From positions 27,789 through 91,788 of the forward strand of contig DASYEQ010000051.1 in the NCBI GenBank assembly GCA_036498945.1: 64,000 bases of DNA, written 5' to 3'. Origin of the DNA: JAQGMJ01 sp036498945. GTDB lineage: Bacteria; Pseudomonadota; Gammaproteobacteria; Burkholderiales; JAEUOS01. Of this stretch, positions 26,282-35,871 are shown piece by piece. Numbering within the stretch: the stretch's first letter is position 1; every line of letters starts with the position of its first letter. The notes beneath the pieces are model-generated. The model was not told where the DNA came from. It ran no database searches and worked only from the letters and a program-made list of their open reading frames with translations. A program made the translations under genes and the position numbers.

Positions 26282-26640
26282 TATCTCCGTTTGAAGTGCG
26301 TGTTGCTTGCCTGCAGGCAGCCTCCCATGGCCCCGCACCGGGCGGCGTTCCGGTACGGTGCTTGAGCAGCCTGCGACCGCTATGGAATACTGATCAAGTG
26401 GGCGACGGCCCCTTCATACCCCGATTCCGGAGAGCGGCCTGCGGCACGCATTCCGGTTTCGGGAACTTGTTCAGTGCTTCCGTATGTTATCGTCATCGGT
26501 TCGGCAGGAATTTCCACGACCCGCGGCCCGGCTTGCGGTATCGCGCCCGCTTTATAGCATGAAAATATTACGCAACCAATGCTCAGGCACGCGCCAGGCG
26601 CGCCGGCATCTCCCATTGCGCGCGCTGCGCGCCTACGCTT
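26282..26640. other. Divergent intergenic region between lplT and alr
   Basis: No ORF with recognisable features was found. It should hold promoters for both genes, but only weak -10-like words (for example TTATAG near 26552) are visible. Confidence 0.4.
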
Positions 26641-27717
26641 ATGCCGCGCCCGATCCGTGTCCGCTTTGACCTCGCCGCCCTGGCGCATAACCTCGAATGC
26701 GCGCGCCGGCATGCGCCGCACTCGAAGATCTGGGCGGTAATCAAGGCCAATGCCTATGGCCATGGCCTGCTGCGCGCGGCGGAGGCGATGCGCGCCGCCG
26801 ACGGCTATGCGCTGCTCGACCTGAACGAGGCGGCGCGCTTGCGCGAAGCCGGCTTCGCCCATCCGATCCTGCTGCTCGAGGGCATGTTCGAGGCGCGCGA
26901 CATGGACGCCGTCGATGCGCTCCACCTGACGCCGGTATTGCACAATGCCGGGCAGATTGCGATGCTGGAAAAGGCGGCGCTCAAGCGCCCGGTCGATATC
27001 TATCTCAAGTGCAATAGCGGCATGAACCGCCTGGGCTTTACCGGGGCCGGCGTCACCGCGGCCCATGCGCGCCTGAAGGGGCTCAAGCAGGTGAAGTCGA
27101 TCACCCTGATGACGCATTTTGCCGATGCCGATGGTCCCGTCGGGGTGAGCGACCAGTTGGCAACTTTCGAAGCCGACGTTACCGGCCTGGCCGGCGGCAG
27201 GAGTCTCGCCAATTCGGCTGCGACCCTGCGTTATCCCGAAACCCATGGCGACTGGGTGCGCCCGGGCATCATGCTCTACGGCGCTTCGCCGTTTCCCGAC
27301 GAGAGTGCGGTGTCGCTGGGTTTGATGCCGGCGATGACGCTGGAGTCCGAACTGATCGCGGTGCAAAACGTGAAAAAAGGCGAGGGCGTGGGTTACGGCT
27401 TCATCTACCGCGCGCAGCAAGACATGCGCGTGGGCGTGGTGGCCTGCGGCTACGCCGACGGCTATCCGCGCCATGCCGCCGGCAGCAATGCGGCGGGCAC
27501 GCCCATCCTGGTGGAGGGCGTGCGCTGCCGCACCGTCGGCCGGGTGGCGATGGACATGATGTATGTCGACCTTACGCCGGTGCCACACGCGGCCATCGGC
27601 AGCAAGGTGACCTTGTGGGGCGAAGGGCTGCCGGCCGACGAGGTCGCGACAGCCTCGGGTACGGTATCGTACGAACTCTTTTGCGCCCTGGCGGCGCGCG
27701 TGCCGGTCGCGGAATAA
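26641..27717 (+). CDS. alr: Alanine racemase
   Basis: The 358-residue PLP enzyme interconverts L- and D-alanine for peptidoglycan. The PLP lysine is K35 in WAVIKANAYGHG. The second catalytic tyrosine lies in ACGYADGYPRHAAG, and RTVGRVAMDMMYVDL is the family C-terminal block. The length is normal. The ATG at 26641 lacks a strong Shine-Dalgarno site but is the only start consistent with the family N-terminus (RPIRVRFDLAALAHNL). radA follows 36 bases later. Confidence 0.95.
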   Translation: MPRPIRVRFDLAALAHNLECARRHAPHSKIWAVIKANAYGHGLLRAAEAMRAADGYALLDLNEAARLREAGFAHPILLLEGMFEARDMDAVDALHLTPVLHNAGQIAMLEKAALKRPVDIYLKCNSGMNRLGFTGAGVTAAHARLKGLKQVKSITLMTHFADADGPVGVSDQLATFEADVTGLAGGRSLANSAATLRYPETHGDWVRPGIMLYGASPFPDESAVSLGLMPAMTLESELIAVQNVKKGEGVGYGFIYRAQQDMRVGVVACGYADGYPRHAAGSNAAGTPILVEGVRCRTVGRVAMDMMYVDLTPVPHAAIGSKVTLWGEGLPADEVATASGTVSYELFCALAARVPVAE

Positions 27718-27753
27718 CCGGCGCATCAACGACAATAATCACTGGAAACCCAT

Positions 27754-29118
27754 TTGGCCAAAGTAAAAACCGCCTACGTCTGCAGCGAATGCGGCGGCGA
27801 TTCGCCGAAGTGGCAGGGGCAATGCCCCCACTGCCACGCCTGGAACACCTTGCAGGAAATGCGCCTGGAGGCGCCGCGGGGAACGGCGGGCAGCAACCGC
27901 TTCTCGGTGGCCGGCGTCACCGCCGAAGTGCGTACGCTGTCGAGCATCGAGGCGCGAGACCTGCCGCGCATCACCTCCACCATCGATGAATTCGACCGCG
28001 TGCTCGGCGGGGGCATGGTACCTGGCGCGGTGATCCTGATCGGGGGCGACCCCGGGATCGGCAAGTCGACGCTGCTGCTGCAAAGCCTTGCCGCGCTTTC
28101 GATGACGCGCAAGACCTTGTATGTCAGCGGCGAAGAAAGCGGCGAGCAGATCGCGCTGCGCGCGCGTCGCCTCGGTCTCGAAGCACCAGACATGCGCCTG
28201 CTGCCGGAGATCAGCCTGGAAAAAATCCAGGCCACGCTGGCGGTCGAGGCGCCGGAGGTCGCGGTGATCGACTCGATCCAGACGCTATATTCGGACAGCC
28301 TGACAGCGGCGCCCGGCTCGGTTTCGCAGGTGCGCGAATGCGCGGCGCAACTGACGCGCCACGCCAAGCAGAACGGCACCATCATCATCCTGGTCGGCCA
28401 CGTCACCAAAGAGGGCACGATCGCCGGCCCGCGCGTGCTCGAGCATATCGTCGATACGGTGCTCTATTTCGAAGGCGATACCCATTCCTCCTATCGCCTG
28501 ATCCGCGCGATCAAGAACCGCTTTGGCGCCGTCAACGAACTGGGCGTGTTCGGCATGACCGATCGCGGCCTGAAGGGCGTCTCCAACCCCTCGGCGCTAT
28601 TCCTCTCGCAGCACGAGCACGAGGTCCCGGGTTCCTGCGTGATGGTGACGCAGGAAGGCACGCGGCCGCTGCTGGTGGAAATCCAGGCGCTGGTGGACGA
28701 TTCGCATGCGCCCAACGCGCGCCGGCTGTCGGTCGGCCTGGAGCAGGCGCGCCTGGCGATGCTGCTGGCGGTATTGCACCGGCACGTCGGCGTTGCCTGC
28801 TACGACCAGGACGTGTTCATCAATGCCGTCGGCGGGGTGAAGATCGGCGAGCCGGCGGCGGATCTGGCGGTGTTGCTCGCCATCATGTCGTCGCTCAAGG
28901 GCAAGCCCTTGCCCAAGGGCCTGGTGGTGTTCGGCGAAGTCGGGCTGGCCGGTGAAATCCGCCCGGCGCCGCGCGGGCAGGAGCGCCTGCGCGAAGCGGC
29001 CAAGCTGGGTTTCACCCAGGCGCTGATTCCGAAGGCGAACGCGCCCAAGGGCGGGATTGCCGGGCTGGAGGTGATCGCGGTGGACCGCGCGGCGGACGCG
29101 CTGGCGCGTTTTCGCTGA
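27754..29118 (+). CDS. radA: DNA repair protein RadA
   Basis: The 454-residue product has the N-terminal C4 zinc finger (CSECGGDSPKWQGQCPHC), the RecA-like Walker A GGDPGIGKSTLLLQ, the RadA-specific IKNRFGAVNELGVF motif and a C-terminal Lon-protease-like domain. RadA is a branch-migration helicase acting in recombination and fork repair. The start is TTG, deduced from the conserved N-terminus MAKVKTAYVCSEC. The stop directly abuts the stop of the convergent lipoprotein gene. Confidence 0.95.
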   Translation: MAKVKTAYVCSECGGDSPKWQGQCPHCHAWNTLQEMRLEAPRGTAGSNRFSVAGVTAEVRTLSSIEARDLPRITSTIDEFDRVLGGGMVPGAVILIGGDPGIGKSTLLLQSLAALSMTRKTLYVSGEESGEQIALRARRLGLEAPDMRLLPEISLEKIQATLAVEAPEVAVIDSIQTLYSDSLTAAPGSVSQVRECAAQLTRHAKQNGTIIILVGHVTKEGTIAGPRVLEHIVDTVLYFEGDTHSSYRLIRAIKNRFGAVNELGVFGMTDRGLKGVSNPSALFLSQHEHEVPGSCVMVTQEGTRPLLVEIQALVDDSHAPNARRLSVGLEQARLAMLLAVLHRHVGVACYDQDVFINAVGGVKIGEPAADLAVLLAIMSSLKGKPLPKGLVVFGEVGLAGEIRPAPRGQERLREAAKLGFTQALIPKANAPKGGIAGLEVIAVDRAADALARFR

Positions 29119-29649
29119 TCAGTTCGCCGCGCCGGGGCGCTGCACCTTGCTGCGCAACTCCACGTTCGGCTTGGCGAGCGTCACGCGCACCGGGCCGGAG
29201 ACCACGATGGAGAGGTCATAGTCGCCGGTCTCGGGCGCATCGACCACCATCATGGTCTGCGATACCGAGGGCGCGCCCGCGGGGGCATCCGGCGTGGTGT
29301 TGTTGTTGATGCTGAAGGCGCCGGTGGCGATCGCGCGGCCGTTGCGCGAGAGAGTGGCGACGTAACTGTTCCACTGGCCGGCTTCGGCGGGGTTGACGGT
29401 GTATTCGGCGGAAAAATTCAGCGCCACCGGGTTCATCTCCGGTCCCAGGGAGAGGCGGATCGGCGCATAGCCGCCGCCGGCCACCGGCTGCAGGGCAAAG
29501 CGCGTCACGTGCTCGCCGGTGAACAGGCCGTCGCAGCCGGCCAGGCCCAACACCAGGAAGAGTGCCAGGAAGCGGCTGAACAAGGGAGCGTTCCCCGATT
29601 TTGATCGCCGGAATCGGGCGCTCTTGCGTACGAAGTCAGAATGCGTCAT
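29119..29649 (-). CDS. Putative lipoprotein of unknown function
   Basis: The 176-residue product has a basic N-terminus with an unusually long n-region (about 27 residues), then FLALFLVLGLAGCDG, a clear lipobox with cysteine near residue 39. The mature part is beta-rich by composition (SAEYTVNPAEAGQWNSYVATL, DYDLSIVVSGPVRV) and shows no family I recognise. It could be a small outer-membrane lipoprotein. It is convergent with radA (stop codons adjoin) and lies 40 bases downstream of the cyclase-like gene on the same strand, with which it may be co-transcribed. Confidence 0.65.
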   Translation of the reverse strand: MTHSDFVRKSARFRRSKSGNAPLFSRFLALFLVLGLAGCDGLFTGEHVTRFALQPVAGGGYAPIRLSLGPEMNPVALNFSAEYTVNPAEAGQWNSYVATLSRNGRAIATGAFSINNNTTPDAPAGAPSVSQTMMVVDAPETGDYDLSIVVSGPVRVTLAKPNVELRSKVQRPGAAN

Positions 29650-29689
29650 TTGCCAGGCCCGATCTTGCTTCGGCTTTTTCCTCGACCTG

Positions 29690-31090
29690 CTAGGACGTGC
29701 CGCTGGAATTCATGCATGAGATGACGATCAGGCGCGTGTCGTTAGCCTCTACACTGATGGTCTGGTGCTTGGTGATCGGCGGAAAGCCGCAGTCACGTAC
29801 CTCGATGCGGTGTTCGCCGGGCGTTACGGCCACGCGGCTGGAACCGGCGCGGACGCCATCGACGTAGGCATCGCCATTGCCGCTGATCTGGAAGCGCAGG
29901 GTGCCGCTGCGGGCGACCGGGGCTGGCGCGGGCGCGGCGGGCGGTGCAGCGGCAGGCGGCGTCACCTGGACCGGCGCGTTCTTGGTGTTTTTGCTGTCCT
30001 TGGCGGGCTCCTTCGGCTTGCGCTCGGCTTTTTTGTGCTCCGGCTTGGATGGCTCGGGCGGAGCCTGTTCGGCCGCCGGCGGCGCGGAAGTGCTGGCTGC
30101 CGCAGGCGCGGGGGCCGCATTCGCCGCCGGTACTGCCGCGGGAGGCGTGTCGGCCGCCGCTTTGGCATTGTCGCCGGCCACGGCTTCCGGCGTGGCGCTG
30201 CCGCCGAAGGAATGCAGGACGAACCAGGCGGTCAGCGCGACCACGCAGGCGGCCACCAGCAGCGCCGGCACCAGCCACGGTTTGCGCTGCACCTTGCGCG
30301 GCGGCTGGCCGGGCTCGACCTGCAGGAAGGCAGCGCGCGCGGCCGGCTCGGCGACATAGGTGGCGAGCGTGTTGCGCAGGCTGGCGAAATCGGCGGCGCC
30401 GAGGGCGTTGGCCTGCACCAGCACGTGGGCGTGCTCGCCGACATGCGGCCTGAGCTCGTTTTCCAGCAGCAAGAGCTGGTCTTCGGGAATGCGGGTGCGT
30501 GTTTCCAGCTCCTGCATGCGCTCCTTCAGCGTCACCGAGCGGTCGGGGTCGACAAAGCCGATCTCGTAGAGCTCATGCTCGCGCACGTGCTTGTCGGTAT
30601 GCGTGCCGCGGTCGGCGAACAGCTCGCGATATTCGTCGGACAGGCAGGAGACCACATCGTAGAACGAGCGCGACACCAAAATCTGGTCGGGCTGGGCGAA
30701 GTTCATTACCCGCTGCGCCACGTTGATGCCGTCGCCGATCAGGTTGGGGCGGCCATTGATGTCTTTCAGCAGCTTTACCGGCCCGAGGTTGATGCCCATG
30801 CGCAGGTGCAGGTCGGGAAACTCGTGCGCCTGTTTTTCCTTGATGGCGTCGCGCAGCTTGACGGCCACGAACAGGGCGTCTTCCGGGTCGCCGAGAAAGC
30901 TTAAGGCGGCACCGTCGCCGGTGTCCAGCACGATGCGGTCGGCCTCCGGAATGTCCGTGATCAGGTGCGAGACCAGGGAGTTGAATTGCTCCTTGATGCG
31001 GATCTGCTCGGTCACCGGCAGCTTGGAATAGCCGACGATGTCCAGGAACAGCACGCTGGAGATGAACGTCCGGTTGGGCCGGTCCATCAT
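29690..31090 (-). CDS. Class III nucleotide cyclase-like membrane protein with C-terminal PEGA-like domain
   Basis: The 466-residue product starts with a cytoplasmic class III adenylate/guanylate cyclase-type domain (residues about 8-180): metal aspartates in LFLDIVGYS (D17) and DTGDGAAL (D59), and the transition-state Asn/Arg in DGINVAQRV. The purine-selecting lysine expected just before the second motif is replaced by leucine, so the product is uncertain. Residues 272-295 form one transmembrane helix. An Ala/Pro/Lys-rich linker (about 300-392) and a PEGA-like beta domain (RFQISGNGDAYVDGVRAG) follow, presumably periplasmic. This layout suggests transmembrane coupling of envelope state to a nucleotide signal; that is inference. 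A second ATG lies at 31087. Confidence 0.75.
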   Translation of the reverse strand: MMDRPNRTFISSVLFLDIVGYSKLPVTEQIRIKEQFNSLVSHLITDIPEADRIVLDTGDGAALSFLGDPEDALFVAVKLRDAIKEKQAHEFPDLHLRMGINLGPVKLLKDINGRPNLIGDGINVAQRVMNFAQPDQILVSRSFYDVVSCLSDEYRELFADRGTHTDKHVREHELYEIGFVDPDRSVTLKERMQELETRTRIPEDQLLLLENELRPHVGEHAHVLVQANALGAADFASLRNTLATYVAEPAARAAFLQVEPGQPPRKVQRKPWLVPALLVAACVVALTAWFVLHSFGGSATPEAVAGDNAKAAADTPPAAVPAANAAPAPAAASTSAPPAAEQAPPEPSKPEHKKAERKPKEPAKDSKNTKNAPVQVTPPAAAPPAAPAPAPVARSGTLRFQISGNGDAYVDGVRAGSSRVAVTPGEHRIEVRDCGFPPITKHQTISVEANDTRLIVISCMNSSGTS

Positions 31091-31186
31091 GATTTAGGGA
31101 CGGTTCCGATCAGTTTTTGGGTTGAGGCCGAGCACAAGTATTTTAGCCGCGATTGCGCGGTGGGGCACCGGCGCGAGACCAACGGA

Positions 31187-31195
31187 TGATAAAAT
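31187..31195 (+). promoter_or_regulatory. Candidate extended -10 promoter upstream of der
   Basis: TGATAAAAT is an extended -10 element (TGn-TAAAAT) in the gap before der, with the start codon at 31321. No clear -35 box was seen. A closely similar word, ATGATAAAAT, occurs near the 3' end of hflX (about 34300). Confidence 0.45.
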
Positions 31196-31320
31196 AGGCG
31201 TTCTTGTTCCCAGGCCGGGGCGGCATCATCCGCGAGCCGGTCTTCCGCGCAACCGGCCCCGCAGTGCATCCCCATCGGCGCCGCCCAATCGGTTGCGCCC
31301 AATTTTTAAGCGCTAATACC

Positions 31321-32649
31321 ATGAAACCAGTGATCGCACTGGTCGGCCGGCCAAACGTCGGCAAATCGACGCTGTTCAACCGCCTGACAAAATCGCGCGA
31401 CGCGCTGGTGGCCGACATTCCCGGCCTCACCCGCGATCGCCACTATGGCCATGGCCGCCTGGGCGACCGGCCGTTCCTGGTGATCGACACCGGCGGCTTC
31501 GAGCCGGACGCCAAGACTGGTATCGTCAGCGAAATGGCGCGCCAGGCGGAGCAGGCTATTGCCGAGGCCGACGTGGTGATCTTCCTCGCCGACGGCCGTG
31601 CCGGCGTCACCGGGCACGACCAGAACATCGCGCAAATGCTGCGCAAGTCCGGGCGCCGCGCTTACCTGGCGGTGAACAAGACCGAAGGCATGGCCGGTAC
31701 CGGCGTGGCCAACGAGTTCTATGAACTTGGCCTGGGCGATCCGTACCCGATCTCGGCGGCGCACGGCGAAAATGTGCGCGAGCTGCTCGACCTGGCGCTG
31801 GCCGATTTTCCGCCGGAAGAGGAGGATGCGGCGGCGGAAAAACGCCCGCGCATCGCCATCGCCGGGCGTCCCAACGTCGGCAAGTCCACCCTGGTCAACA
31901 CCCTGCTGGGTGAGGAGCGGGTGATCGCCTTCGACCAGCCGGGGACCACGCGCGACGCGATTGCGATTGATTTCGATTATCACGGGCGCCCCTATACGCT
32001 GATCGACACCGCCGGCATCCGCCGCCGCGGCAAGGTGTTCGAGACGGTGGAAAAGTTCTCGGTCGTCAAGACCATGCAGGCGATCGCCGATTCCAATGTA
32101 GTGGTGCTGGTGCTGGACGCGCGCCAGGACATCGCCGAGCAGGACGCACACATCGCCGGCTTCATCCTCGAGTCCGGACGGGCGCTGGTGATCGCGGTGA
32201 ACAAATGGGATGGCCTGGACGGCTACGCCCGCGACCGCATCAAGCACGACGTGCAGCGCAAGCTGCAATTCTTAAGTTTTGCCAATCTTCACTTCATCTC
32301 GGCGCTGCATGCGCAGGGCATCAACGGGATGATGAAATCGGTGGGCGATGCGTATGCCGCCGCCAACATCAAGCTGGCGACGCCGCGCATCACCCGCGCG
32401 CTGCAGGACGCGGTGGCGCGCCAGCAGCCGCCGCGCGCTGGAATGAACCGGCCGAAACTGCGGTATGCCCACCAGGGCGGCAGCAATCCGCCGATCATCG
32501 TGGTGCACGGCAATTCGCTGCAGCATGTCTCCGACAGCTACCGCCGCTACCTCGAAGGCTATTTCCAGGAAACTTTCAAGCTCAAGGGCACTCCATTGAG
32601 GGTGCAGTTCAAGCTTGGACGCAACCCCTATGCCTCGGAGGCGGATTGA
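31321..32649 (+). CDS. der: Ribosome biogenesis GTPase Der (EngA)
   Basis: The 442-residue product has two tandem GTPase domains, each with its own P-loop: ALVGRPNVGKSTLFN at residues 6-20 and IAGRPNVGKSTLVN near 180. G3 motifs are DTGG and DTAGIRRR. A C-terminal KH-like domain (RRYLEGYFQETFKLKG) follows. Der is essential for 50S subunit maturation. The ATG at 31321 matches the family start MKPVIALVGRPNVG; the frame is open upstream but without homology. It heads the der-hfq-hflX-hflKC block. Confidence 0.95.
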   Translation: MKPVIALVGRPNVGKSTLFNRLTKSRDALVADIPGLTRDRHYGHGRLGDRPFLVIDTGGFEPDAKTGIVSEMARQAEQAIAEADVVIFLADGRAGVTGHDQNIAQMLRKSGRRAYLAVNKTEGMAGTGVANEFYELGLGDPYPISAAHGENVRELLDLALADFPPEEEDAAAEKRPRIAIAGRPNVGKSTLVNTLLGEERVIAFDQPGTTRDAIAIDFDYHGRPYTLIDTAGIRRRGKVFETVEKFSVVKTMQAIADSNVVVLVLDARQDIAEQDAHIAGFILESGRALVIAVNKWDGLDGYARDRIKHDVQRKLQFLSFANLHFISALHAQGINGMMKSVGDAYAAANIKLATPRITRALQDAVARQQPPRAGMNRPKLRYAHQGGSNPPIIVVHGNSLQHVSDSYRRYLEGYFQETFKLKGTPLRVQFKLGRNPYASEAD

Positions 32650-32813
32650 CGGTGGCGCCAAATCGCGATTGAATGCGCCCTGGCCGCTTTTACAAAAACA
32701 GCCCTTGAAATATCTTTGCGTCAGTGCAATCTCTTTTGTTGCGGCTTACGTAAGGAATACACGAAACTTCCTGGACTTTATTTGTAGAAAAGTGTTAAAC
32801 GAAACCTCCGCTA

Positions 32814-32826
32814 CTGGCAGTGCCAG
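32814..32826. promoter_or_regulatory. CTGGCA-G-TGCCAG dyad in the hfq upstream region
   Basis: A perfect 6-bp dyad lies about 50 bases before the hfq start, directly ahead of a TAAATT word (32839-32844) that could be a -10 box. The whole 32660-32876 gap is AT-richer than its surroundings, as expected for the hfq promoter region. The role is uncertain. Confidence 0.35.
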
Positions 32827-32876
32827 GGTGGAATAGTGTAAATTCAAAGTCCAACAAGAAAGTCGGAGCCATTACT

Positions 32877-33116
32877 ATGAGCAACAAAGGGCAAATGCTC
32901 CAAGATCCCTTCCTCAACGCGTTGCGCAGAGAACATGTGCCGGTCGCCATCTATTTGGTCAACGGCATCAAGCTGCAAGGCCAGGTCGAATCCTTCGATC
33001 AGTACGTTGTGCTGCTGAAGAATACTGTCACGCAGATGGTCTACAAGCACGCGATTTCGACCGTGGTGCCTTCGCGCCCGGTCAGCATGAATCTGGAAAC
33101 GACCGGCGACGCTTGA
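32877..33116 (+). CDS. hfq: RNA chaperone Hfq
   Basis: The 79-residue Sm-like protein has Sm1 (LNALRREHVPVAIYLVNGIK, LQGQVESFDQYVVLLKN) and the Sm2 motif YKHAISTVVPSRPV. It forms a hexamer that pairs small RNAs with mRNAs. The C-terminal tail is short, as in other beta-proteobacteria. The start at 32877 has GTCGGAGCC upstream; the frame is open further back but without homology. hflX follows 151 bases later. Confidence 0.97.
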   Translation: MSNKGQMLQDPFLNALRREHVPVAIYLVNGIKLQGQVESFDQYVVLLKNTVTQMVYKHAISTVVPSRPVSMNLETTGDA

Positions 33117-33267
33117 TACGATTTTCGTCCCGGCTTCCCGGGATTGTTCACCTCTTGAACCCCGGTCGTCCGCATCGCGCGGCGCTTTTGGGGGTAGGAT
33201 AATGGTCCTATTCGCGGCATCCGATGTTTCGGGCGCCGGATTGTGGTCCTGATCCAGACTTTCGCCA

Positions 33268-34464
33268 GTGCTTGATTCCTACGAATCGTCCCGACGCACG
33301 CCGGTCTCCGACGCGGCAGTGCTGGTAGCGCTCGACTTCGGCGAGCACGATCATGCCGATGCGGTCGCCGAATTCCGCCTATTGTGCTCCAGTGCCGGGC
33401 TGAAAGAGGCAGGGCTCATCGGCGGCAAGCGCGCCAAGCCCGATCCCGCCCTCTATGCCGGCAGCGGCAAGGTGGGGGAGATCGCCGCCGCGGTGACCGA
33501 AAGCCGCGCCGAAGTGGTGGTGTTCAACCACATTCTCTCGCCGGCGCAGCAGCGCAATCTCGAAGGGCAACTGAAGGCGCGGGTGATCGACCGTACCACG
33601 CTGATCCTCGACATTTTCGCGCAACGCGCCCAAAGCCACGAAGGCAAGATCCAGGTCGAACTGGCGCAATTGCGCCATCTGGCCACCCGCCTGGTGCGCG
33701 GCTGGACCCACCTGGAGCGACAAAAGGGTGGTATCGGCTTGCGTGGACCAGGTGAAACCCAGCTCGAGACCGACCGCCGGCTGCTCGGCAAGCGGGTGAA
33801 GATACTGTCCGAGAAACTGGACAAATTGCAGCGTCAGCGCGAGGTGCAGCGGCGTTCGCGCACGCGCGGGCGGGTATTTTCGGTTTCGCTTGTCGGCTAC
33901 ACCAACGCGGGCAAATCCACCCTGTTCAACAGCCTGACCAAGGCCGAGACCTACGCCGCCGACCAGTTGTTTGCGACCCTCGACACCACCTCGCGCAAGA
34001 TCTACCTGCCGGCGGCCGGCAACGTGGTGGTGTCCGACACGGTGGGCTTCATCCGCGATCTGCCGCACACGCTGGTGGCGGCGTTCCGCGCCACCCTGGA
34101 AGAAACCATTCACGCCGACCTGCTGCTGCACGTGGTCGATTCGGCCTCGCCCGCGCGCCTGGAGCAGATCGAGCAGGTCAATGCGGTGCTCGAGGAAATC
34201 GGCGCCAGGGGTGTGCCGCAGGTGCTGGTCTGGAACAAGATCGACGTCGCCATGGGCGAGGGCGGCGCGCGCTTTTCGCCCGGAGTCGAGCGCGACGAAT
34301 ATGATAAAATTTCACGCGTGTATTTGAGTGCGCGGACGCGTGAGGGCTTCGATGGCTTGCGCCAGACGCTGGTTGAATACGCGGCGGCTTTTGCCGCGGC
34401 GGGCGGCAATGCCCAGGACCCGACGGCGGAGGTGGATCACGCTTCCGCCGTTTCTGTTTTCTGA
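33268..34464 (+). CDS. hflX: GTPase HflX
   Basis: The 398-residue GTPase rescues stalled and heat-damaged ribosomes. The N-terminal HflX domain includes AGSGKVGEIAAAV and LRGPGETQLETDRR. The G domain has G1 VGYTNAGKSTLFN, G3 DTVGFIRDLPH and G4 WNKID. The start appears to be GTG at 33268 (LDSYESSRRTP), with no strong Shine-Dalgarno site. An internal TATGATAAAAT word near 34300 could be a promoter for hflKC. Confidence 0.93.
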   Translation: MLDSYESSRRTPVSDAAVLVALDFGEHDHADAVAEFRLLCSSAGLKEAGLIGGKRAKPDPALYAGSGKVGEIAAAVTESRAEVVVFNHILSPAQQRNLEGQLKARVIDRTTLILDIFAQRAQSHEGKIQVELAQLRHLATRLVRGWTHLERQKGGIGLRGPGETQLETDRRLLGKRVKILSEKLDKLQRQREVQRRSRTRGRVFSVSLVGYTNAGKSTLFNSLTKAETYAADQLFATLDTTSRKIYLPAAGNVVVSDTVGFIRDLPHTLVAAFRATLEETIHADLLLHVVDSASPARLEQIEQVNAVLEEIGARGVPQVLVWNKIDVAMGEGGARFSPGVERDEYDKISRVYLSARTREGFDGLRQTLVEYAAAFAAAGGNAQDPTAEVDHASAVSVF

Positions 34465-34587
34465 CGGCGGTTTCAGGGGCGACTGCCGAGGTTGCCTTCC
34501 GATGAATCAAAACAAGCCGGGATGGTTGCAGGCTCATTCCCGATTCCCGGCACGCCGAATTGCAATCCCACCAAGGTTCCAGAATAA

Positions 34588-35871
34588 ATGCGTTTTGCTG
34601 ACCTGCTTCCGCGCTTGAAACACCGGCTCGCGGCGCGCGCCTCGGGCGTGTTGGCCGCTGCCGGCGGTCCGCCGGATTTGGAAGAATTGTGGCGCGACTT
34701 CAACCGCCGCCTGTCCGGCATGTTCGGCGGCGGCAAGCGATCCTCCAACGGCGGCGGCTCCTCGGGTGGCGGCGGTGGTGGCTCGGAGCCCAGCATGCGC
34801 CAGTTTGGCGGCGGCATCGCGCTGATCTTCATCGTCGTCGTGCTGTTGTGGGCATCCAGCGGCTTTTTCATCGTGCCGGAAGGCCAATCGGCGGCGATCC
34901 TGCGTTTCGGCCGCTTTGTCGAGATGACCGACAAGGCAGGCTTCAAGTGGCGTCTGCCGTACCCGATCGAAAGCCATGAGCTGGTGGACCGCCAGCAGCA
35001 GCGCACGGTGGAAGTGGGCTACCGCAACAACGCGCGCAACAAGGTGCCGAAGGAATCGCTGATGCTGACCGACGACGCCAACATCATCGACATCCAGTTT
35101 GCCGTGCAGTACCGCCTGAAGAGTGATTCCGGCGCGGCCTCCGACTATTTGTTCAACAACAAGGATACGCCGGCGGTGGTGCTGCAGGCTGCCGAGACGG
35201 CGATGCGCGAGATCGTCGGCAAGTCGAAAATGGATTTCGTGCTCTATGAAGGCAAGGAGCAGATGGCGAAGGATGCGGAAAAGCTGATCCAGCAGATCGT
35301 CGACCGCTACAAGACCGGCATCGACGTGGTCAACGTCACGTTGCAGAACGTGCAGCCGCCCGAGCCGGTGCAGGCGGCGTTCGACGACGCCGTGAAAGCC
35401 AAGCAGGACCTTGAGCGCCAGAAGAACGAGGGCCAGTCCTATGCCAACAACGTGATCCCGCAGGCGCGCGGCGCCGCTGCCCGCCTGCTGCTGGAGGCCG
35501 ATGGCTACCGTCAGAAGGTGGTCAACAACGCCGAGGGCGACGCCAACCGCTTCAAGCAAGTCCTGACCGAGTACAGCAAGGCGCCGCAGGTGACGCGCGA
35601 CCGCATGTACTTCGACACCATGCAGCAGGTCTACACCAATAGCTCGAAGGTGATGGTGGACCTGCACAACGGCTCGCAACTGCTCTACCTGCCGCTGGAC
35701 AAGCTGATCCACCAGGTGGCGACTGAGGCCGGCAACGCTACGGCTGCCGCGCCGTCCCAAACGGACAATGCGCGCGTGGCCGGTGCCGCGGCGGCGACGG
35801 AGCCGGCGCCGCCCGGACTGGATGCGCGCTCGCGTGACCCGGTGCGCAGCCGCGAGAGGGAGACGCGCTAA
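34588..35871 (+). CDS. hflK: FtsH protease modulator HflK
   Basis: The 427-residue membrane protein has a glycine-rich segment (residues about 45-68), one transmembrane helix (IALIFIVVVLLWASSGFFIV) and a periplasmic SPFH/band-7 domain starting VPEGQSAAILRFG. The characteristic PPDLEELWRDFNRRLSGMF precedes the glycine-rich tract. The first 30 residues (MRFADLLPRLKHRLAAR) differ from the short N-terminus of most HflK proteins, so the true start could be debated, but no other start is better placed. HflK and HflC form a cage around FtsH. Its stop overlaps the hflC start (TAATG). Confidence 0.93.
   Translation: MRFADLLPRLKHRLAARASGVLAAAGGPPDLEELWRDFNRRLSGMFGGGKRSSNGGGSSGGGGGGSEPSMRQFGGGIALIFIVVVLLWASSGFFIVPEGQSAAILRFGRFVEMTDKAGFKWRLPYPIESHELVDRQQQRTVEVGYRNNARNKVPKESLMLTDDANIIDIQFAVQYRLKSDSGAASDYLFNNKDTPAVVLQAAETAMREIVGKSKMDFVLYEGKEQMAKDAEKLIQQIVDRYKTGIDVVNVTLQNVQPPEPVQAAFDDAVKAKQDLERQKNEGQSYANNVIPQARGAAARLLLEADGYRQKVVNNAEGDANRFKQVLTEYSKAPQVTRDRMYFDTMQQVYTNSSKVMVDLHNGSQLLYLPLDKLIHQVATEAGNATAAAPSQTDNARVAGAAAATEPAPPGLDARSRDPVRSRERETR

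Noticed and set aside
24989..26365. A 458-codon plus-strand frame opposite lplT
   Set aside because: Its composition (DQHRR-rich) is that of an antisense shadow; the lplT reading is supported by homology.
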